A stretch of 64,000 nt of DNA from Aminithiophilus ramosus (GCF_018069705.1 NZ_CP072943.1:2481453-2545452), one strand, 5' to 3'; counted from the stretch's first letter, positions 27,981-37,403 are shown. The notes: generated by a model not told the origin, from the letters alone. Numbers and translations are program-made.

Positions 27981-30672
27981 ACGTGATGATTTTCCCGGGA
28001 GCGCTGTCGTCTCGGCCGTTTCGAAAGGGACGGAGATCTCCCGTCGCGGCTCTGGCCTTTCCTGGGAGCGTGGGCATCCTGCCCGCGCCCGCCCCGGAGG
28101 GGCAGTGGGTTTCCCACGCTTCGCCGCCGTTACTCAGGTGACGTCGTTCGAGCCGGGAGACCCTGCGGGACGATAGCCCCGTCCCGCGCGCCGCCAAGAT
28201 GGCCGCGCTCCCAGCAAGGGCAAAACCCTTTCGCCGCCGCGGTGTTTTCCTGGGAGCGCTGCCGTCCCTGTCGTTTCGAAAGGGACGAAGGATCTCCCGT
28301 CGCGGGTCTGGTTTTTCCTGGGAGCGTGGGCATCCTGCCCGCGCCCGCCCCGGAGGGGCGGTGGGTTTCCCACGCTTCGTCGTCGTTACTCAGGTGACGT
28401 CGTTCAGGACGGAGACCCTGCGGGACGATAGCCCCGTCCCGCGCGCCGCCAGGGATGGCCGCGCTCCCAGCAGGGGCAAAACCCTTTCGCCGCCGCGGTG
28501 TTTTCCTGGGAGCGCTGCCGTCCCTGTCGTTTCGAAAGGGACGAAGGATCTCCCGTCGCGGGTCTGGTTTTTCCTGGGAGCGTGGGCATCCTGCCCGCGC
28601 CCGCCCCGAAGGGGCGGTGGGTTTCCCACGCTTCGCCGTCGTTACTCAGGTGACGTCGTTCAGGACGGAGACCCTGCGGGACGATAGCCCCGTCCCGCGC
28701 GCCGCCAGGATGGCCGCGCTCCCAGCAAGGGCAAGATCCTTTCGCCGAGGTGACGTCGTTCGAGCCGGGAGACCCTGCGGGACGATAGCCCCGTCCCGCG
28801 CGCCGCCAGGGATGGCCGCGCTCCCAGCAGGGGCAAGATCCTCCGCCGCCGCGGTGTTTTCCTGGGAGCGCTGCCGTCCCTGTCGTTTCGAAAGGGACGA
28901 AGGATCTCCCGTCGCGGGTCTGGTTTTTCCTGGGAGCGTGGGCATCCTGCCCGCGCCCGCCCCGAAGGGGCGGTGGGTTTCCCACGCTTCGCCGTCGTTA
29001 CTCAGGTGACGTCGTTCAGGACGGAGACCCTGCGGGACGATAGCCCCGTCCCGCGCGCCGCCAAGGATGGCCGCGCTCCCAGCAAGGGCAAAACCCTCCG
29101 CCGCGATCGAGTTCGAGCGCTCCCAGCAAGGGCGAAACCCTCCGCCGCCGCGGTGTTTTCCTGGGAGCGTGGGCATCCTGCCCGCGCCCGCCCCGGAGGG
29201 GCAGTGGGTTTCCCACGCTTCGCCGCCGTTACTCAGGTGACGTCGTTCGAGTCGGGAGAGACCCTGCGGGACGAGAAATCCGTCCCGCGCGCCGCCAGGA
29301 TGGCCGCGCTCCCAGCAAGGGCAAAACCCTTCGCCGCAGCGGTGTTTTCCTGGGAGCGTGGGCATCCTGCCCGCGCCCGCCCCGGAGGGGCAGTGGGTTT
29401 CCCACGCTTCGCCGCCGTTACTCAGGTGACGTCGTTCGAGCCGGGAGACCCTGCGGGACGAGAAATCCGTCCCGCGCGCCGCCAGGGATGGCCGCGCTCC
29501 CAGCAAGGGCAAGATCCTTTCGCCGAGGTGACGTCGTTCGAGCCGGGAGACCCTGCGGGACGATAGCCCCGTCCCGCGCGCCGCCAGGGATGGCCGCGCT
29601 CCCAGCAGGGGCAAGATCCTTTCGCCGAGGTGACGTCGTTCGAGCCGGGAGACCCTGCGGGACGATAGCCCCGTCCCGCGCGCCGCCAGGGATGGCCGCG
29701 CTCCCAGCAAGGGCAAAACCCTTTCGCCGCAGAGTTCTCGTCTACTTCCGTGTCAAACCTTCCGTCGCCGACTGCGCGCTCCCGGCAAGAACAAAAACCG
29801 CGTCCGCAGCGGTGTTTTCCTGGGAGTGCTGCCGTCCCTGTCGTTTCGAAAGGGACGGAGATCTCCCGTCGCGGCTCTGGCCTTTCCTGGGAGCGTGGGC
29901 ATCCTGCCCGCGCCCGCCCCGAAGGGGCGGCGGGTTGCCCACGCTTCGTCGTCGTTACTCAGGTGACGTCGTTCGAGTCGGGAGAGACCCTGCGGGACGA
30001 GAAATCCGTCCCGCGCGCCGCCAGGGATGGCCGCGCTCCCAGCAAGGGCAAAACCCTTTCGCCGCCGCGGTGTTTTCCTGGGAGCGTGGGCATCCTGCCC
30101 GCGCCCGCCCCGAAGGGGCGGCGGGTTGCCCACGCTTCGTCGTCGTTACTCAGGTGACGTCGTTCAGGACGGAGACCCTGCGGGACGATAGCCCCGTCCC
30201 GCGCGCCGCCAGGATGGCCGCGCTCCCAGCAGGGGCAAGATCCTCCGCCGCCGCGGTGTTTTCCTGGGAGCGCTGCCGTCCCTGTCGTTTCGAAAGGGAC
30301 GAAGGATCTCCCGTCGCGGGTCTGGTTTTTCCTGGGAGCGTGGGCATCCTGCCCGCGCCCGCCCCGAAGGGGCGGCGGGTTGCCCACGCTTCGTCGTCGT
30401 TACTCAGGTGACGTCGTTCAGGACGGAGACCCTGCGGGACGATAGCCCCGTCCCGCGCGCCGCCAGGGATGGCCGCGCTCCCAGTAAGGGCAAAACCTTC
30501 GCCGCGATCGAGTTCGAGCGCTCCCAGCAAAGGCAACACCCCACGCCTCGGCGAAATGCGCTCCCAGCAGGGGCAAAACCCTCTCACAGCAAGCTCGCGG
30601 GCTCCCAGTGAGGAGAAGGCACTCCTCCGCTGCGACAGGCCGGACTTCGGCGAGGGCAAGGCCTTTCGCCGA
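27981..30672 (+). repeat. REP/BIME-like repeat cluster 4
   Basis: Nine copies of the GGAGCGTGGGCATCC hairpin with inverted partner hairpins. Linkers here carry CACGCTTCGCCGTCGTTACT-type sequence. A second spacer module (TGTTTTCCTGGGAGCGCTGC type, with CCGTCCCTGTCGTTTCGAAA) recurs several times. It fills the space between the epimerase start and the FeoB stop, ending about 17 bp from the latter. Its left boundary GTGATGATTTTCCC resembles that of cluster 3. Confidence 0.9.
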
Positions 30673-30688
30673 CAAGTATAGCGTTGGT

Positions 30689-32488
30689 TCAAATCAGTGA
30701 GAAGACGAGATTGAGCGCCCCTCCGGCGACAAGGGCCGTGGCGATCATGATGGCCACGGAGGCCGCCGCTTTGCGGCCGCCCAGTTCCTTTCCGAGGACG
30801 ATGACGGTGGCGATGCAGGGGAAGGTCATGGCCAGGGTGACGACGGCGACGACCATCTGGCGCGGCGTCAGGCCAAGGGGGAGGAGGAGGCCCACGGCGA
30901 CGTCCTTGCGGAGGAAGCCGAGGAGGATGGGCCCGGCCGCCTCGGGAGGGAGTCCGAGAACCCCGCGGAAGAAGGGGGCCAGGAGTCGGGCCAGGGCGGA
31001 GAGGATGCCGGCCATGTAGAGGAGATCGACGAGGAGCACGCCGCCCAGGACGAGAGGGATGGCCTCGACGAGAAAGTCTTTGACGCGGTACCAGAGTTTG
31101 GTTCCCAGCCCCCTGACGGAGGGGATCCGATAGGGGGGGATCTCGACGACCAGCTCGGGGCTGTAGCCGGGAAGGGTTTTGTGGAGGATCCGGCCCAGGA
31201 CGACCCAGGAGAGGAAAAGGGTGGCGTAGACGACGGCGACGTAGCGCATGCCCCATGAGCCCAGGGAGCCGACGATCATGGCCTGGAGGCTGGCGCAGGG
31301 GACGGCGACGGAGATGAGCGTGGCGGCGATGAAACGCTCCCGCGACGATTCGAGGACTCGCGTGGCGAGGATGCCCGGCACGTTGCAGCCGATGCCGAGC
31401 AGCGTGGGGACGATGGCGTAGCCGTGGAGGCCCAGGCGGTGCAGGAGGGCGTCGAAGACCACGGCCAGCCGGGGCAGGTAGCCCAGATCTTCGAGGAAGC
31501 TGAGGGTGGTGTAGAAGGCGACGATGTAGGGCAGGACCATGACGAGAGGGACATAGAGTCCCGTCGAGAGGAGGCCGAAGCTCTGTTCGGGGTCGATGAC
31601 GCCGTCTATGAGGTTGCCGATGAGGAGGTGGTGCAGCAGCCCCTCGCCGCCGAGAAGGTCGGAAAGGTGCCGGAGCGGAGGCATCCAGAGCCCTTCGTAG
31701 AGAGGGTCGAGGAGGATGTCTATGAGTCCCTCCCCCACCTGTCTGATGAACCAGAAGCTGAGAGCGAGAACGGAGAGGCCGATGACGCCGCCCCAGTGGC
31801 GGTCGACGCTGAGGTCTTCCATTCTGTCCCGGAAGGTGTGGTGGCGGTGTTCGACGCGCTGGACGGCTCCGATGATTTTCCCGATGCGAAGCCAGCGTTC
31901 GTCGGTCCCGGAGGGTTCGAAGGACGAGGGACGGGCCTCGCCGAGGCGATCGACGATCTCTTTGATGCCCTGTCCCGAGACGGCCACGGTGGGGACGACG
32001 GGGACGCCCAGTTCTCTCTCCAGGGCCTGCACGTCGACGATGATGCCCTTGTGGCGGGCCTCGTCGACCATGTTGAGGGCGATGATCGAGGGGATGCCCC
32101 GCTCCAGGGTCTGGAGGGTCAGGAAGAGGTTGCGCTCCAGAGCCGTGGCGTCGACGACGATCAGGGCCAGGGCGGCCCCTTCGTCGACGATGCGGCGGGC
32201 CACCTCTTCGGCCTCGTTGGTGGGGTCCAGCGTGTAGGCGCCGGGGACGTCGATGAGGCGGAAGCAGCGGCCCGGACGCCGCAGCCGCCCTTCGGTGAAA
32301 CCTACCGTCGTCCCGGGGTAGTTGGACGAGAGGGCGTGAACGCCGGTGAGGCGGGAGAAAAAGACGCTTTTACCCACGTTGGGGTTGCCGATGAGGAGGA
32401 TGCGGTCGCCGCAGACCTCCAGACCGGCGGAGGAAAGGCGGGAATCGGCGCGGCAGGGGCGGCGCCTCCCGTCGTGACGGGCGCTCAT
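30689..32488 (-). CDS. feoB: Ferrous iron transporter FeoB
   Basis: 599 residues; the ATG at 32488 overlaps the feoA stop (ATGA). The N-terminal G domain has G1 GNPNVGKS (34-41), a G2 Thr in YPGTTVGF (Thr60), G3 DVPG (80-83) and G4 NMVD (139-142). The membrane part carries the Gate motifs (LPYIVAFYTTLSFLEDLGYLPR, LLGIGCNVPGILATRVL with its conserved Cys, and PFFRGVLGLPPEAAGPILLGFLRKDVAVGLLLP). It is shorter than the roughly 750-aa E. coli protein but all core motifs are present. It imports Fe(II) across the inner membrane with FeoA. A TTGACA-type promoter drives the operon. Confidence 0.95.
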   Translation of the reverse strand: MSARHDGRRRPCRADSRLSSAGLEVCGDRILLIGNPNVGKSVFFSRLTGVHALSSNYPGTTVGFTEGRLRRPGRCFRLIDVPGAYTLDPTNEAEEVARRIVDEGAALALIVVDATALERNLFLTLQTLERGIPSIIALNMVDEARHKGIIVDVQALERELGVPVVPTVAVSGQGIKEIVDRLGEARPSSFEPSGTDERWLRIGKIIGAVQRVEHRHHTFRDRMEDLSVDRHWGGVIGLSVLALSFWFIRQVGEGLIDILLDPLYEGLWMPPLRHLSDLLGGEGLLHHLLIGNLIDGVIDPEQSFGLLSTGLYVPLVMVLPYIVAFYTTLSFLEDLGYLPRLAVVFDALLHRLGLHGYAIVPTLLGIGCNVPGILATRVLESSRERFIAATLISVAVPCASLQAMIVGSLGSWGMRYVAVVYATLFLSWVVLGRILHKTLPGYSPELVVEIPPYRIPSVRGLGTKLWYRVKDFLVEAIPLVLGGVLLVDLLYMAGILSALARLLAPFFRGVLGLPPEAAGPILLGFLRKDVAVGLLLPLGLTPRQMVVAVVTLAMTFPCIATVIVLGKELGGRKAAASVAIMIATALVAGGALNLVFSLI

Positions 32489-32736
32489 GGCTCGTCTCGG
32501 CCCTCCTCCGTCGCGTCGGGAATCACTTCGACGCGGCAGGCCACACCGTGACCGATGGCAAGCTGGCGACCGTCGAGAAGGACCGTGACGGGGCCGCAGA
32601 AGGGCATTCCCGATATCTTGCGCACCCGCTTGCCCTCGCGAAGGCCGAGAGCCTCCAGGCGTCGGCGGCATTCGCCCGAGGGCATGACGACGACGGTGGC
32701 ATCGAGACCGCTCTCGAGCGTCTCAAGAGTCGACAT
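32485..32736 (-). CDS. feoA: Ferrous iron transport accessory protein FeoA
   Basis: 83 residues from the ATG at 32736, preceded by AAGGAGGT. The single SH3-like domain is typical: VVVMPSGECRRRLEALGLREGKRVRKISGMPFCGPVTVLLDGRQLAIGHGVACRVEV (motif positions about 13-70). It overlaps feoB by four bases, so the two are translationally coupled. FeoA is a small cytoplasmic partner needed for FeoB transport. Confidence 0.93.
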   Translation of the reverse strand: MSTLETLESGLDATVVVMPSGECRRRLEALGLREGKRVRKISGMPFCGPVTVLLDGRQLAIGHGVACRVEVIPDATEEGRDEP

Positions 32737-32779
32737 AGCCGCGACCTCCTTGAATCGAATTAAAAGTAAGGGCAGCCAA

Positions 32780-32808
32780 ACCATAGCCGCCTCGAGACGA
32801 ACTGTCAA
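32780..32808 (-). promoter_or_regulatory. Promoter of feoAB
   Basis: On the minus strand a perfect TTGACA and TATGGT are separated by 17 bp, about 45 bp upstream of the feoA start. No obvious Fur box was recognised. Confidence 0.65.
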
Positions 32809-32832
32809 GGCGGAGAAGCCCTGCCGCGAAAC

Positions 32833-32877
32833 GCACAGGAGGCGCTCCGGCCCTTGCGGGCGAGGCGCCTCCTGTGC
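32833..32877 (-). terminator. Hairpin terminator after the CheX-like gene
   Basis: GCACAGGAGGCGCCTCG and its complement GGAGCGCCTCCTGTGC form a stem of more than 13 bp, 10 bp after the stop codon. The following T-run is poor (GTTTC), so efficiency is uncertain. Confidence 0.55.
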
Positions 32878-32886
32878 AAAGCGCGG

Positions 32887-33765
32887 TCAGTCGTAGACGC
32901 GAAGCCAGAGGAGCCCCGTCGGCAGACGCAGAGGGACGGAGGCCTTGGCCGGTCCGGCCTCCAGAAGGGCATCCTGATGGATCACTTCCTGAGGGGACAT
33001 GTCCAGTTCGATGCCCGAGTCGGAGCAGTTGACGGTGAAAAGGCCGTTGACGAGGTTGAGGAATTCGCCGACGGCGGCCTGGCAGAGCTCGTCGAAATCG
33101 GGAATCTCTATGCGGGAGTAGCGGCGGGCGAGGTCGAGGAAGACCTCTTTTTCGGCGTTGAGGGTGACGGTCAGTGCCCGGTCTCCCACCAGGCTCTGGC
33201 GGAAGGCGAAGCCTCCCGTGGGAAGGTCCTCCGCGAGGGGATCGATGGCCACGCCGGGATCGACGAAGCGGATGACGTTGCGGACGAAGAGGGTGACGTA
33301 ATTTTCGATGAAACGCTGGCCCGACCCAGGCTTGCCCGCCAGAAGGGAGGCGACGGCGCCGTCGACGTCGTTGCTGTCGAAGGCCTCGTAGCTTTCGGCC
33401 GAGAGCCCCGAAGATCTGCGGTAGGCCTCGAGGGCCCGGAGGAATCCCCCGTGGGAGAAGACGCCCTCGTCGATGAGGATCTGCCCGAGGAGAACGTGTT
33501 TCCTCTGCTGGCGGGAGAGAAGGGCCTCGAGGGTTTCGACGGTGAGATACCCCTTTTCGATGGCGATCTCGCCGAAACGGCGGTCGGTCTGGCGCTGGGC
33601 CTCGTGAACGACCTGGACCTGCTCCGGCGTCATGTAGCCTGCGGCCAGGGCGAGAACGCCCAGGAGGGGGCGAACGTCGTCGAGGCGGTCGAAGGCCTGG
33701 GAGAGCTGAGAGGGGGTGACGAGACGCTCCCGCAGGAGGAAGAGGCCGAAAAGACGGCAGAGCAT
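32887..33765 (-). CDS. MshEN/GspE N-terminal-like repeats fused to a CheX-like domain
   Basis: 292 residues from an ATG at 33765 that overlaps the response-regulator stop (TGATG) and has GGGGAG eight bases upstream. The N-terminal half contains helical repeats of the GspE-N/MshEN sort (LFLLRERLVTPSQLSQAF, LALAAGYMTPEQVQVV, FGEIAIEKGYLTVETLEALLSRQ, LLGQILIDEGVFSHGGFLRAL). Some members of that family bind cyclic di-GMP. The C-terminal half (about 150-292) resembles CheX/CheC phosphatases, including the E-x-x-N-like EFLNLVNG. It is co-transcribed with a single-domain response regulator and probably dephosphorylates or modulates it. Absence of other che genes suggests a role outside classical chemotaxis, which is inference. 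Confidence 0.65.
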   Translation of the reverse strand: MLCRLFGLFLLRERLVTPSQLSQAFDRLDDVRPLLGVLALAAGYMTPEQVQVVHEAQRQTDRRFGEIAIEKGYLTVETLEALLSRQQRKHVLLGQILIDEGVFSHGGFLRALEAYRRSSGLSAESYEAFDSNDVDGAVASLLAGKPGSGQRFIENYVTLFVRNVIRFVDPGVAIDPLAEDLPTGGFAFRQSLVGDRALTVTLNAEKEVFLDLARRYSRIEIPDFDELCQAAVGEFLNLVNGLFTVNCSDSGIELDMSPQEVIHQDALLEAGPAKASVPLRLPTGLLWLRVYD

Positions 33766-34151
33766 CAGTCCCACTCCCCTTCCAGGTTGCGCCGCAGGAT
33801 CTCGAGGACATCGTCCCGCTCGAAGGGTTTCTGGATGAAATCGCAGGCTCCGGCGTCGATGGCGGCCTTGAGATTTTTGCGGGTGCCTGTCGACGAGGCG
33901 ATGACGACGCGGGCGGCGGGGTCGAAACGGCGAATCTCGGAGAGGGCCTCGAGCCCGTTTTTGCGGGGCATGACGATATCCATGAAGACAAGGTCCGGGC
34001 GGTGTTCCCTGTAGAGGTCGATGGCCTGAAGGCCGTCCTGGGCCTCGAGAATCTCCAGATCTTCCCTTTCCTGCACCAGATCACGCATGAGGCGCCGGAT
34101 CAGGACGGAATCGTCACAGATCAGGACCCTTTTTTTCTTCGTTTCACTCAC
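33765..34151 (-). CDS. CheY-like response regulator (REC domain only)
   Basis: 128 residues from the GTG at 34151 (GGGAGGTG upstream). The receiver domain is complete: the acidic pair in LICDDSVLIRRL, phospho-Asp in DLVFMDIVMPRKNG, Ser/Thr switch VVIASSTGT and the Lys of DFIQKPFE. No output domain follows. The overlap with the CheX-like gene implies that the two proteins work together, with this one as the diffusible phospho-signal. Confidence 0.92.
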   Translation of the reverse strand: MSETKKKRVLICDDSVLIRRLMRDLVQEREDLEILEAQDGLQAIDLYREHRPDLVFMDIVMPRKNGLEALSEIRRFDPAARVVIASSTGTRKNLKAAIDAGACDFIQKPFERDDVLEILRRNLEGEWD

Positions 34152-34250
34152 GGAAGCGCACACCTCCCCGTCAGGCAATCCCGAGAAACGGGTTTCCTTC
34201 TCGCCCTTTTTTATAACTATAACACGCTTGGGCGGGAAGAGAGCAAGGAG

Positions 34251-34298
34251 AAGAGGCCTTTTCCCCCACCATCGGGTTCCAAGGCCTCTTTCTTTTTT
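34251..34298 (-). terminator. Terminator region after wtpA-like gene
   Basis: AAGAGGCCTT and its exact complement AAGGCCTCTT enclose a 20-nt loop. A T-run lies on the plus-strand 3' side and A-rich sequence precedes the stem on the minus strand. It is downstream of the tungstate-binding-protein gene and is probably its terminator. Confidence 0.6.
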
Positions 34299-34337
34299 CG
34301 TCTTCGCCGGAAAGATCCGGCGCCCGGAAAGGGGGAT

Positions 34338-35282
34338 CTACTTCAGCAGAGCCTTGAGGCTTTCGGGAACGTCACCGCCGGCGTAGGATTTGGGGCCCAC
34401 GATGGCCTGTCCCATTTTCTCGAAGACGGCCAACCCGCCGTCAGGGGCGAGGACGAAGGCGGCGAAAGATTCGGCCTCGTTCCGCTCGGGGGCGCCTTTG
34501 GGAAGGGTGAGACCGTAGACGACAGGCTCGCCCTTGGTGAGGATCTTGGTCCCCGGCTCGGCGCCGGAGCGCTCGACGACGGCCGTGGCGTAAAAGTCAG
34601 CCTGGTCGGGCTCTTTCAGGTTGATCGCATCGGGCAGTTCGACGAATTTGAAGCCGTGCTGGATGGCGACGGACCGGTATTCGAAGGCGTAGTCCATGGC
34701 GCCGCTTTCGACCATGGCCACGAGGTCGATGGCCTTGGGACGGACGGCCCGCAGGGGGTGGGCCAGGGCCCTGTCGTAGAGGCCGGCGGCCCCGTAGTGC
34801 TTTTCGGCCAGCTGAAGGACCATGAGGGAGCGGTAGCCGCAGGGATCGGCCTCGGGATCGGAATGGCCCCAGCGGACATCGTCTTTCATGAGGATGTCGT
34901 ACCAGTTGGCGCCGTCGATCTGATCGGCGTATTTCGACTGGGGACTGTACATGAGAACCAGTTCGTTGGAGGCGAAGAGGATGTTGAAGTCGGCTGCGGC
35001 GGGACGGAGCAGGCGCTCGATGACCATGTAGTCGGCCGAGAGGAAGAGATCGCACTGGCCGCCCAGATCGATGATCTTGCGGGCCAGGGCGGCGCTGCCG
35101 CCCGATTCGCGCTGGATGTCCACGTCGGGGTGGGCCTTTTCGTAGAGGGCCTCGATCTCGGCCATGGGCGCGGCGAGGCTTCCTGCATGGAAGACGGTGA
35201 CTTTCGTCGCCGCCAGGACGGGGAAGGCGGCGGAAAGGACAAAGAGCGCCGCCAAAGCGATGAGAAATCGGGTGCGTTTCAT
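34338..35282 (-). CDS. WtpA-like tungstate/molybdate-binding protein
   Basis: 314 residues from the ATG at 35282 (GGAGGTG nine bases upstream). The signal peptide is KRTRFLIALAALFVLSAAFPVLA. The mature protein begins TKVTVFHAGSLAAPMAEIEALYEKAHPDVDIQRESGGSAALARKI and continues with LFLSADYMVIERLL, WGHSDPEADPCGYRSLMVLQLAEKHYG and SGAMDYAFEYRSVAIQHGF. These are WtpA/ModA-type class features, with the DP(D/E)xDPCGYR segment typical of WtpA. It hands oxyanion to the permease and ATPase encoded upstream. Gene order here is permease-ATPase-binding protein, the reverse of the usual order. Confidence 0.9.
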   Translation of the reverse strand: MKRTRFLIALAALFVLSAAFPVLAATKVTVFHAGSLAAPMAEIEALYEKAHPDVDIQRESGGSAALARKIIDLGGQCDLFLSADYMVIERLLRPAAADFNILFASNELVLMYSPQSKYADQIDGANWYDILMKDDVRWGHSDPEADPCGYRSLMVLQLAEKHYGAAGLYDRALAHPLRAVRPKAIDLVAMVESGAMDYAFEYRSVAIQHGFKFVELPDAINLKEPDQADFYATAVVERSGAEPGTKILTKGEPVVYGLTLPKGAPERNEAESFAAFVLAPDGGLAVFEKMGQAIVGPKSYAGGDVPESLKALLK

Positions 35283-35349
35283 CAACAAACACCTCCGTGA
35301 GATGGTTTTGCCCTGTCGGATTGCCGGAAAAAGCGCCAGACGTCTTCTT

Positions 35350-36393
35350 TCAGGGGCAGCCCACCTCTCCGTCGGGGAAACGGCAGATCGAGGCGGGCCT
35401 GAAGCGGGCCCAGACACATTCGTCCCGGCGCAGGGCCAGGTCGAGAAGACGGGAAGGGGCCATCTGAGCCACGAGCCGGAGCGTTCCGAAGCGAAGGACG
35501 ATGTCGAAGACGGCGCCGCGGGGGACGAGGGCCTCGACGCGGCAGGGGAAAGAGGCCTCGCCCGAGGGCTCGCGGCAGAGCTCGACGTCTTCGGGCCTGA
35601 TGCCGAAGAGGGCCCTTCCGTCTGGGACGTCGGGAGAAAGGATCAGGCGCTTCCCGTCGTCAAGACGCCCCTCTCCGGCCGAGACGACGGCGCGGAAGAG
35701 ATTTTTCATGCCCACGAAGGAGGCGACGCGACCGTTGACGGGGCGGCGGAAGACTTCCTCGACGGGGCCCACCTGCTGGAGGACGCCTTCGTCGAGGACG
35801 GCGACGCGCTGGCCCAGAGAGAGGACTTCGCCGAAGTCGTGAGTGACCATGAGGAGGGTCAGCCCCTGGCCGTGGAGCTCGCGGAGGTGGCTCTGGATCT
35901 CCTCTCGGAAGAGAGGGTCCAACGCAGCCAGAGGCTCGTCGAGAAGGAGAAGGTCGGGCCTGACGGCCAGGGCTCGGGCCAGAGCCGTCCTCTGCCGTTC
36001 CCCTCCGGAGAGGGTGAGGGGGCGACGGTCCAGCAGATGGCCCAGCCGGAGGAGGTCGACGAGACCGTCGATGTGGGCCCTGTCGCCTCCTCCGCAGAAG
36101 CGGAGGCCGTAGGCGATGTTCTGGGCCACGGTGAGGTGAGGGAAGAGGGCATAGTCCTGATAGACGAGGGCGACGCGACGGCGCTCCGGCGGGAGAACCG
36201 TCACGTCTCTCCCGTCGAGGGCGATCGTGCCGCCGCTGATGGGCTGAAGACCGGCGATGGCCTCCAGCAGCAGGGTTTTCCCCGCGCCGCTGGGTCCGAC
36301 GAGCATGAAGAACTCGCCCTCCTCGACTTCCAGATCGAGAGGGGCCAGTCGGAAGCCCGGAAGATCGATGGAGAGACCGGCGAGCCTAATCAC
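35350..36393 (-). CDS. WtpC/ModC-like ABC ATPase with TOBE domain
   Basis: 347 residues from the GTG at 36393, which overlaps the permease stop by 8 bp. Walker A is GPSGAGKT (33-40), the Q-loop LVYQDYALFPHLTV, the signature LSGGERQRTALARAL, Walker B LLLLDEPLAALDP and the switch TLLMVTHDF. The C-terminal third (FGIRPEDVEL, RVEALVPRGAVFDIVLRFG) is a TOBE/MOP-like domain found in molybdate and tungstate ATPases. It energises uptake together with the WtpB-like permease and the WtpA-like receptor. Confidence 0.9.
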   Translation of the reverse strand: MIRLAGLSIDLPGFRLAPLDLEVEEGEFFMLVGPSGAGKTLLLEAIAGLQPISGGTIALDGRDVTVLPPERRRVALVYQDYALFPHLTVAQNIAYGLRFCGGGDRAHIDGLVDLLRLGHLLDRRPLTLSGGERQRTALARALAVRPDLLLLDEPLAALDPLFREEIQSHLRELHGQGLTLLMVTHDFGEVLSLGQRVAVLDEGVLQQVGPVEEVFRRPVNGRVASFVGMKNLFRAVVSAGEGRLDDGKRLILSPDVPDGRALFGIRPEDVELCREPSGEASFPCRVEALVPRGAVFDIVLRFGTLRLVAQMAPSRLLDLALRRDECVWARFRPASICRFPDGEVGCP

Positions 36394-37183
36394 GGCCGCC
36401 CACCTCCCGGGATCGGCCGGAAGCGACGAGGCGAAGGAGGACGAAGAGGACGAGGCAGACGGAGACGAGCTGGACGGCGACGGGAGACGAGTAGCGGAGG
36501 CCGAAGGTGGCGAAGCGGTCGTAGATGAGGGTGGGCGCCACCATGGGGTGGTAGGCCATGATGACGACGGCGCCGAATTCGCTGATGGCCCGGGCCCAGC
36601 TCATGATGAGCCCTGAGAGGATGCCCCTCTTGGCCAGGGGAAGGGTGACGCGGAAGAAGGTGTAGCCCCAGGAGGCCCCCAGAGTGCGGCTGACCCGCTC
36701 CAGGCGGGGAGAGACGGAGGCGAAGGCGTCGCGGGCGGCGTCGACGTAGAAAGGGACGCTGACGAAGATGCAGGCCAGGACGATGGCCAGGTTGCTGTTC
36801 ACGGGGGAGAAGCCCATGGCCACGAGGAGCGAGCCCAGGGGCGCCTTGGGGGAGAAGGTCATGAGGACGGCGATGCCCGCCACGGTGTGAGGAACCATGA
36901 TGGGAAGGTCGATGAGGGCCTCCAGAAGGGACCGGCCTCGGAAATCGTGGCGGGCCAGGAGGTAGGCCAGAGGAGTCCCGAAGAGGGCGATGACGGCCGT
37001 GGCGGCCAAAGCCGTCCAGAGGCTGCGCCAGATTGCGGCCAGGACCTGAGCGTCGCGGGCCGTCTCGACGACGACGGCCCAGTCGGCCCGAAGGTAGAGA
37101 CCGGCCAGAGGCCAAGCGACGTAGAAGACGAGAAAGGAGCTCATGAGAAGCAGAAAGAAGCGGTTACGCCAGGACGAAGGCAC
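36386..37183 (-). CDS. WtpB/ModB-like ABC permease for tungstate/molybdate
   Basis: 265 residues from the GTG at 37183, chosen because GAGAGGGGTG lies just upstream; the longer frame would run through the riboswitch hairpin. Five to six helices are present, with the EAA-type permease loop WGYTFFRVTLPLAKRGILSGLIMSWARAISEFGAVVIMAY. The N-terminal helix FLVFYVAWPLAGLY and the segment ALIDLPIMVPHTVAGIAVL match WtpB/ModB. It is the first gene of the operon and sits directly under a Moco-type riboswitch whose hairpin can mask its ribosome site. Confidence 0.9.
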   Translation of the reverse strand: MPSSWRNRFFLLLMSSFLVFYVAWPLAGLYLRADWAVVVETARDAQVLAAIWRSLWTALAATAVIALFGTPLAYLLARHDFRGRSLLEALIDLPIMVPHTVAGIAVLMTFSPKAPLGSLLVAMGFSPVNSNLAIVLACIFVSVPFYVDAARDAFASVSPRLERVSRTLGASWGYTFFRVTLPLAKRGILSGLIMSWARAISEFGAVVIMAYHPMVAPTLIYDRFATFGLRYSSPVAVQLVSVCLVLFVLLRLVASGRSREVGGRD

Positions 37184-37197
37184 GAGGACACCCCTCT

Positions 37198-37350
37198 CAC
37201 AGGAAGAGAGGCCGGCTCCCAGAAGGGAGACGGCCTCTCGGCAAGACGTCCCTTCCTCCTTTCCGAACGCGGGAGGTGCCCTCGTTTCCGAAGACACCCC
37301 GGCCTGAAGACCATGGCCGAAGCTTTAGGTCACCAGGCTCGGAGGTTATT
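37198..37350 (-). ncRNA. Moco/tungsten-cofactor-type riboswitch upstream of the wtp operon
   Basis: On the minus strand the leader opens with CTCCGAGCC, has the hairpin ACCTAAAG region, and ends with the conserved CCTCCCGCGTTCGGAAAGG, matching the 3' core of Moco RNA in the E. coli moaA leader. The same blocks recur at 42911-43024 and 45288-45392. Downstream, GAGAGGCCG and CGGCCTCTC form a stem. The 3' arm CCTCTC can alternatively pair with GAGAGG of the wtpB ribosome site 7 nt further on. This suggests translational control. Moco versus tungsten cofactor as ligand is open. Confidence 0.82.
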
Positions 37351-37371
37351 GATCGTTTTCGCTGCGAGTAG

Positions 37372-37400
37372 AGGGTACCACAGGTGAGAATTCCTATCAA
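37372..37400 (-). promoter_or_regulatory. Promoter of the wtp riboswitch leader
   Basis: On the minus strand TTGATA and TACCCT are separated by 17 bp; the start would lie about 10-15 bp before the aptamer. The -35 box touches the edge of repeat cluster 5. Confidence 0.5.
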
Positions 37401-37403
37401 CAG

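Noticed and set aside
27981-30672. CRISPR array
   Set aside because: Repeats are long, inverted, variably spaced and carry no unique spacers of constant length; no cas genes are nearby.
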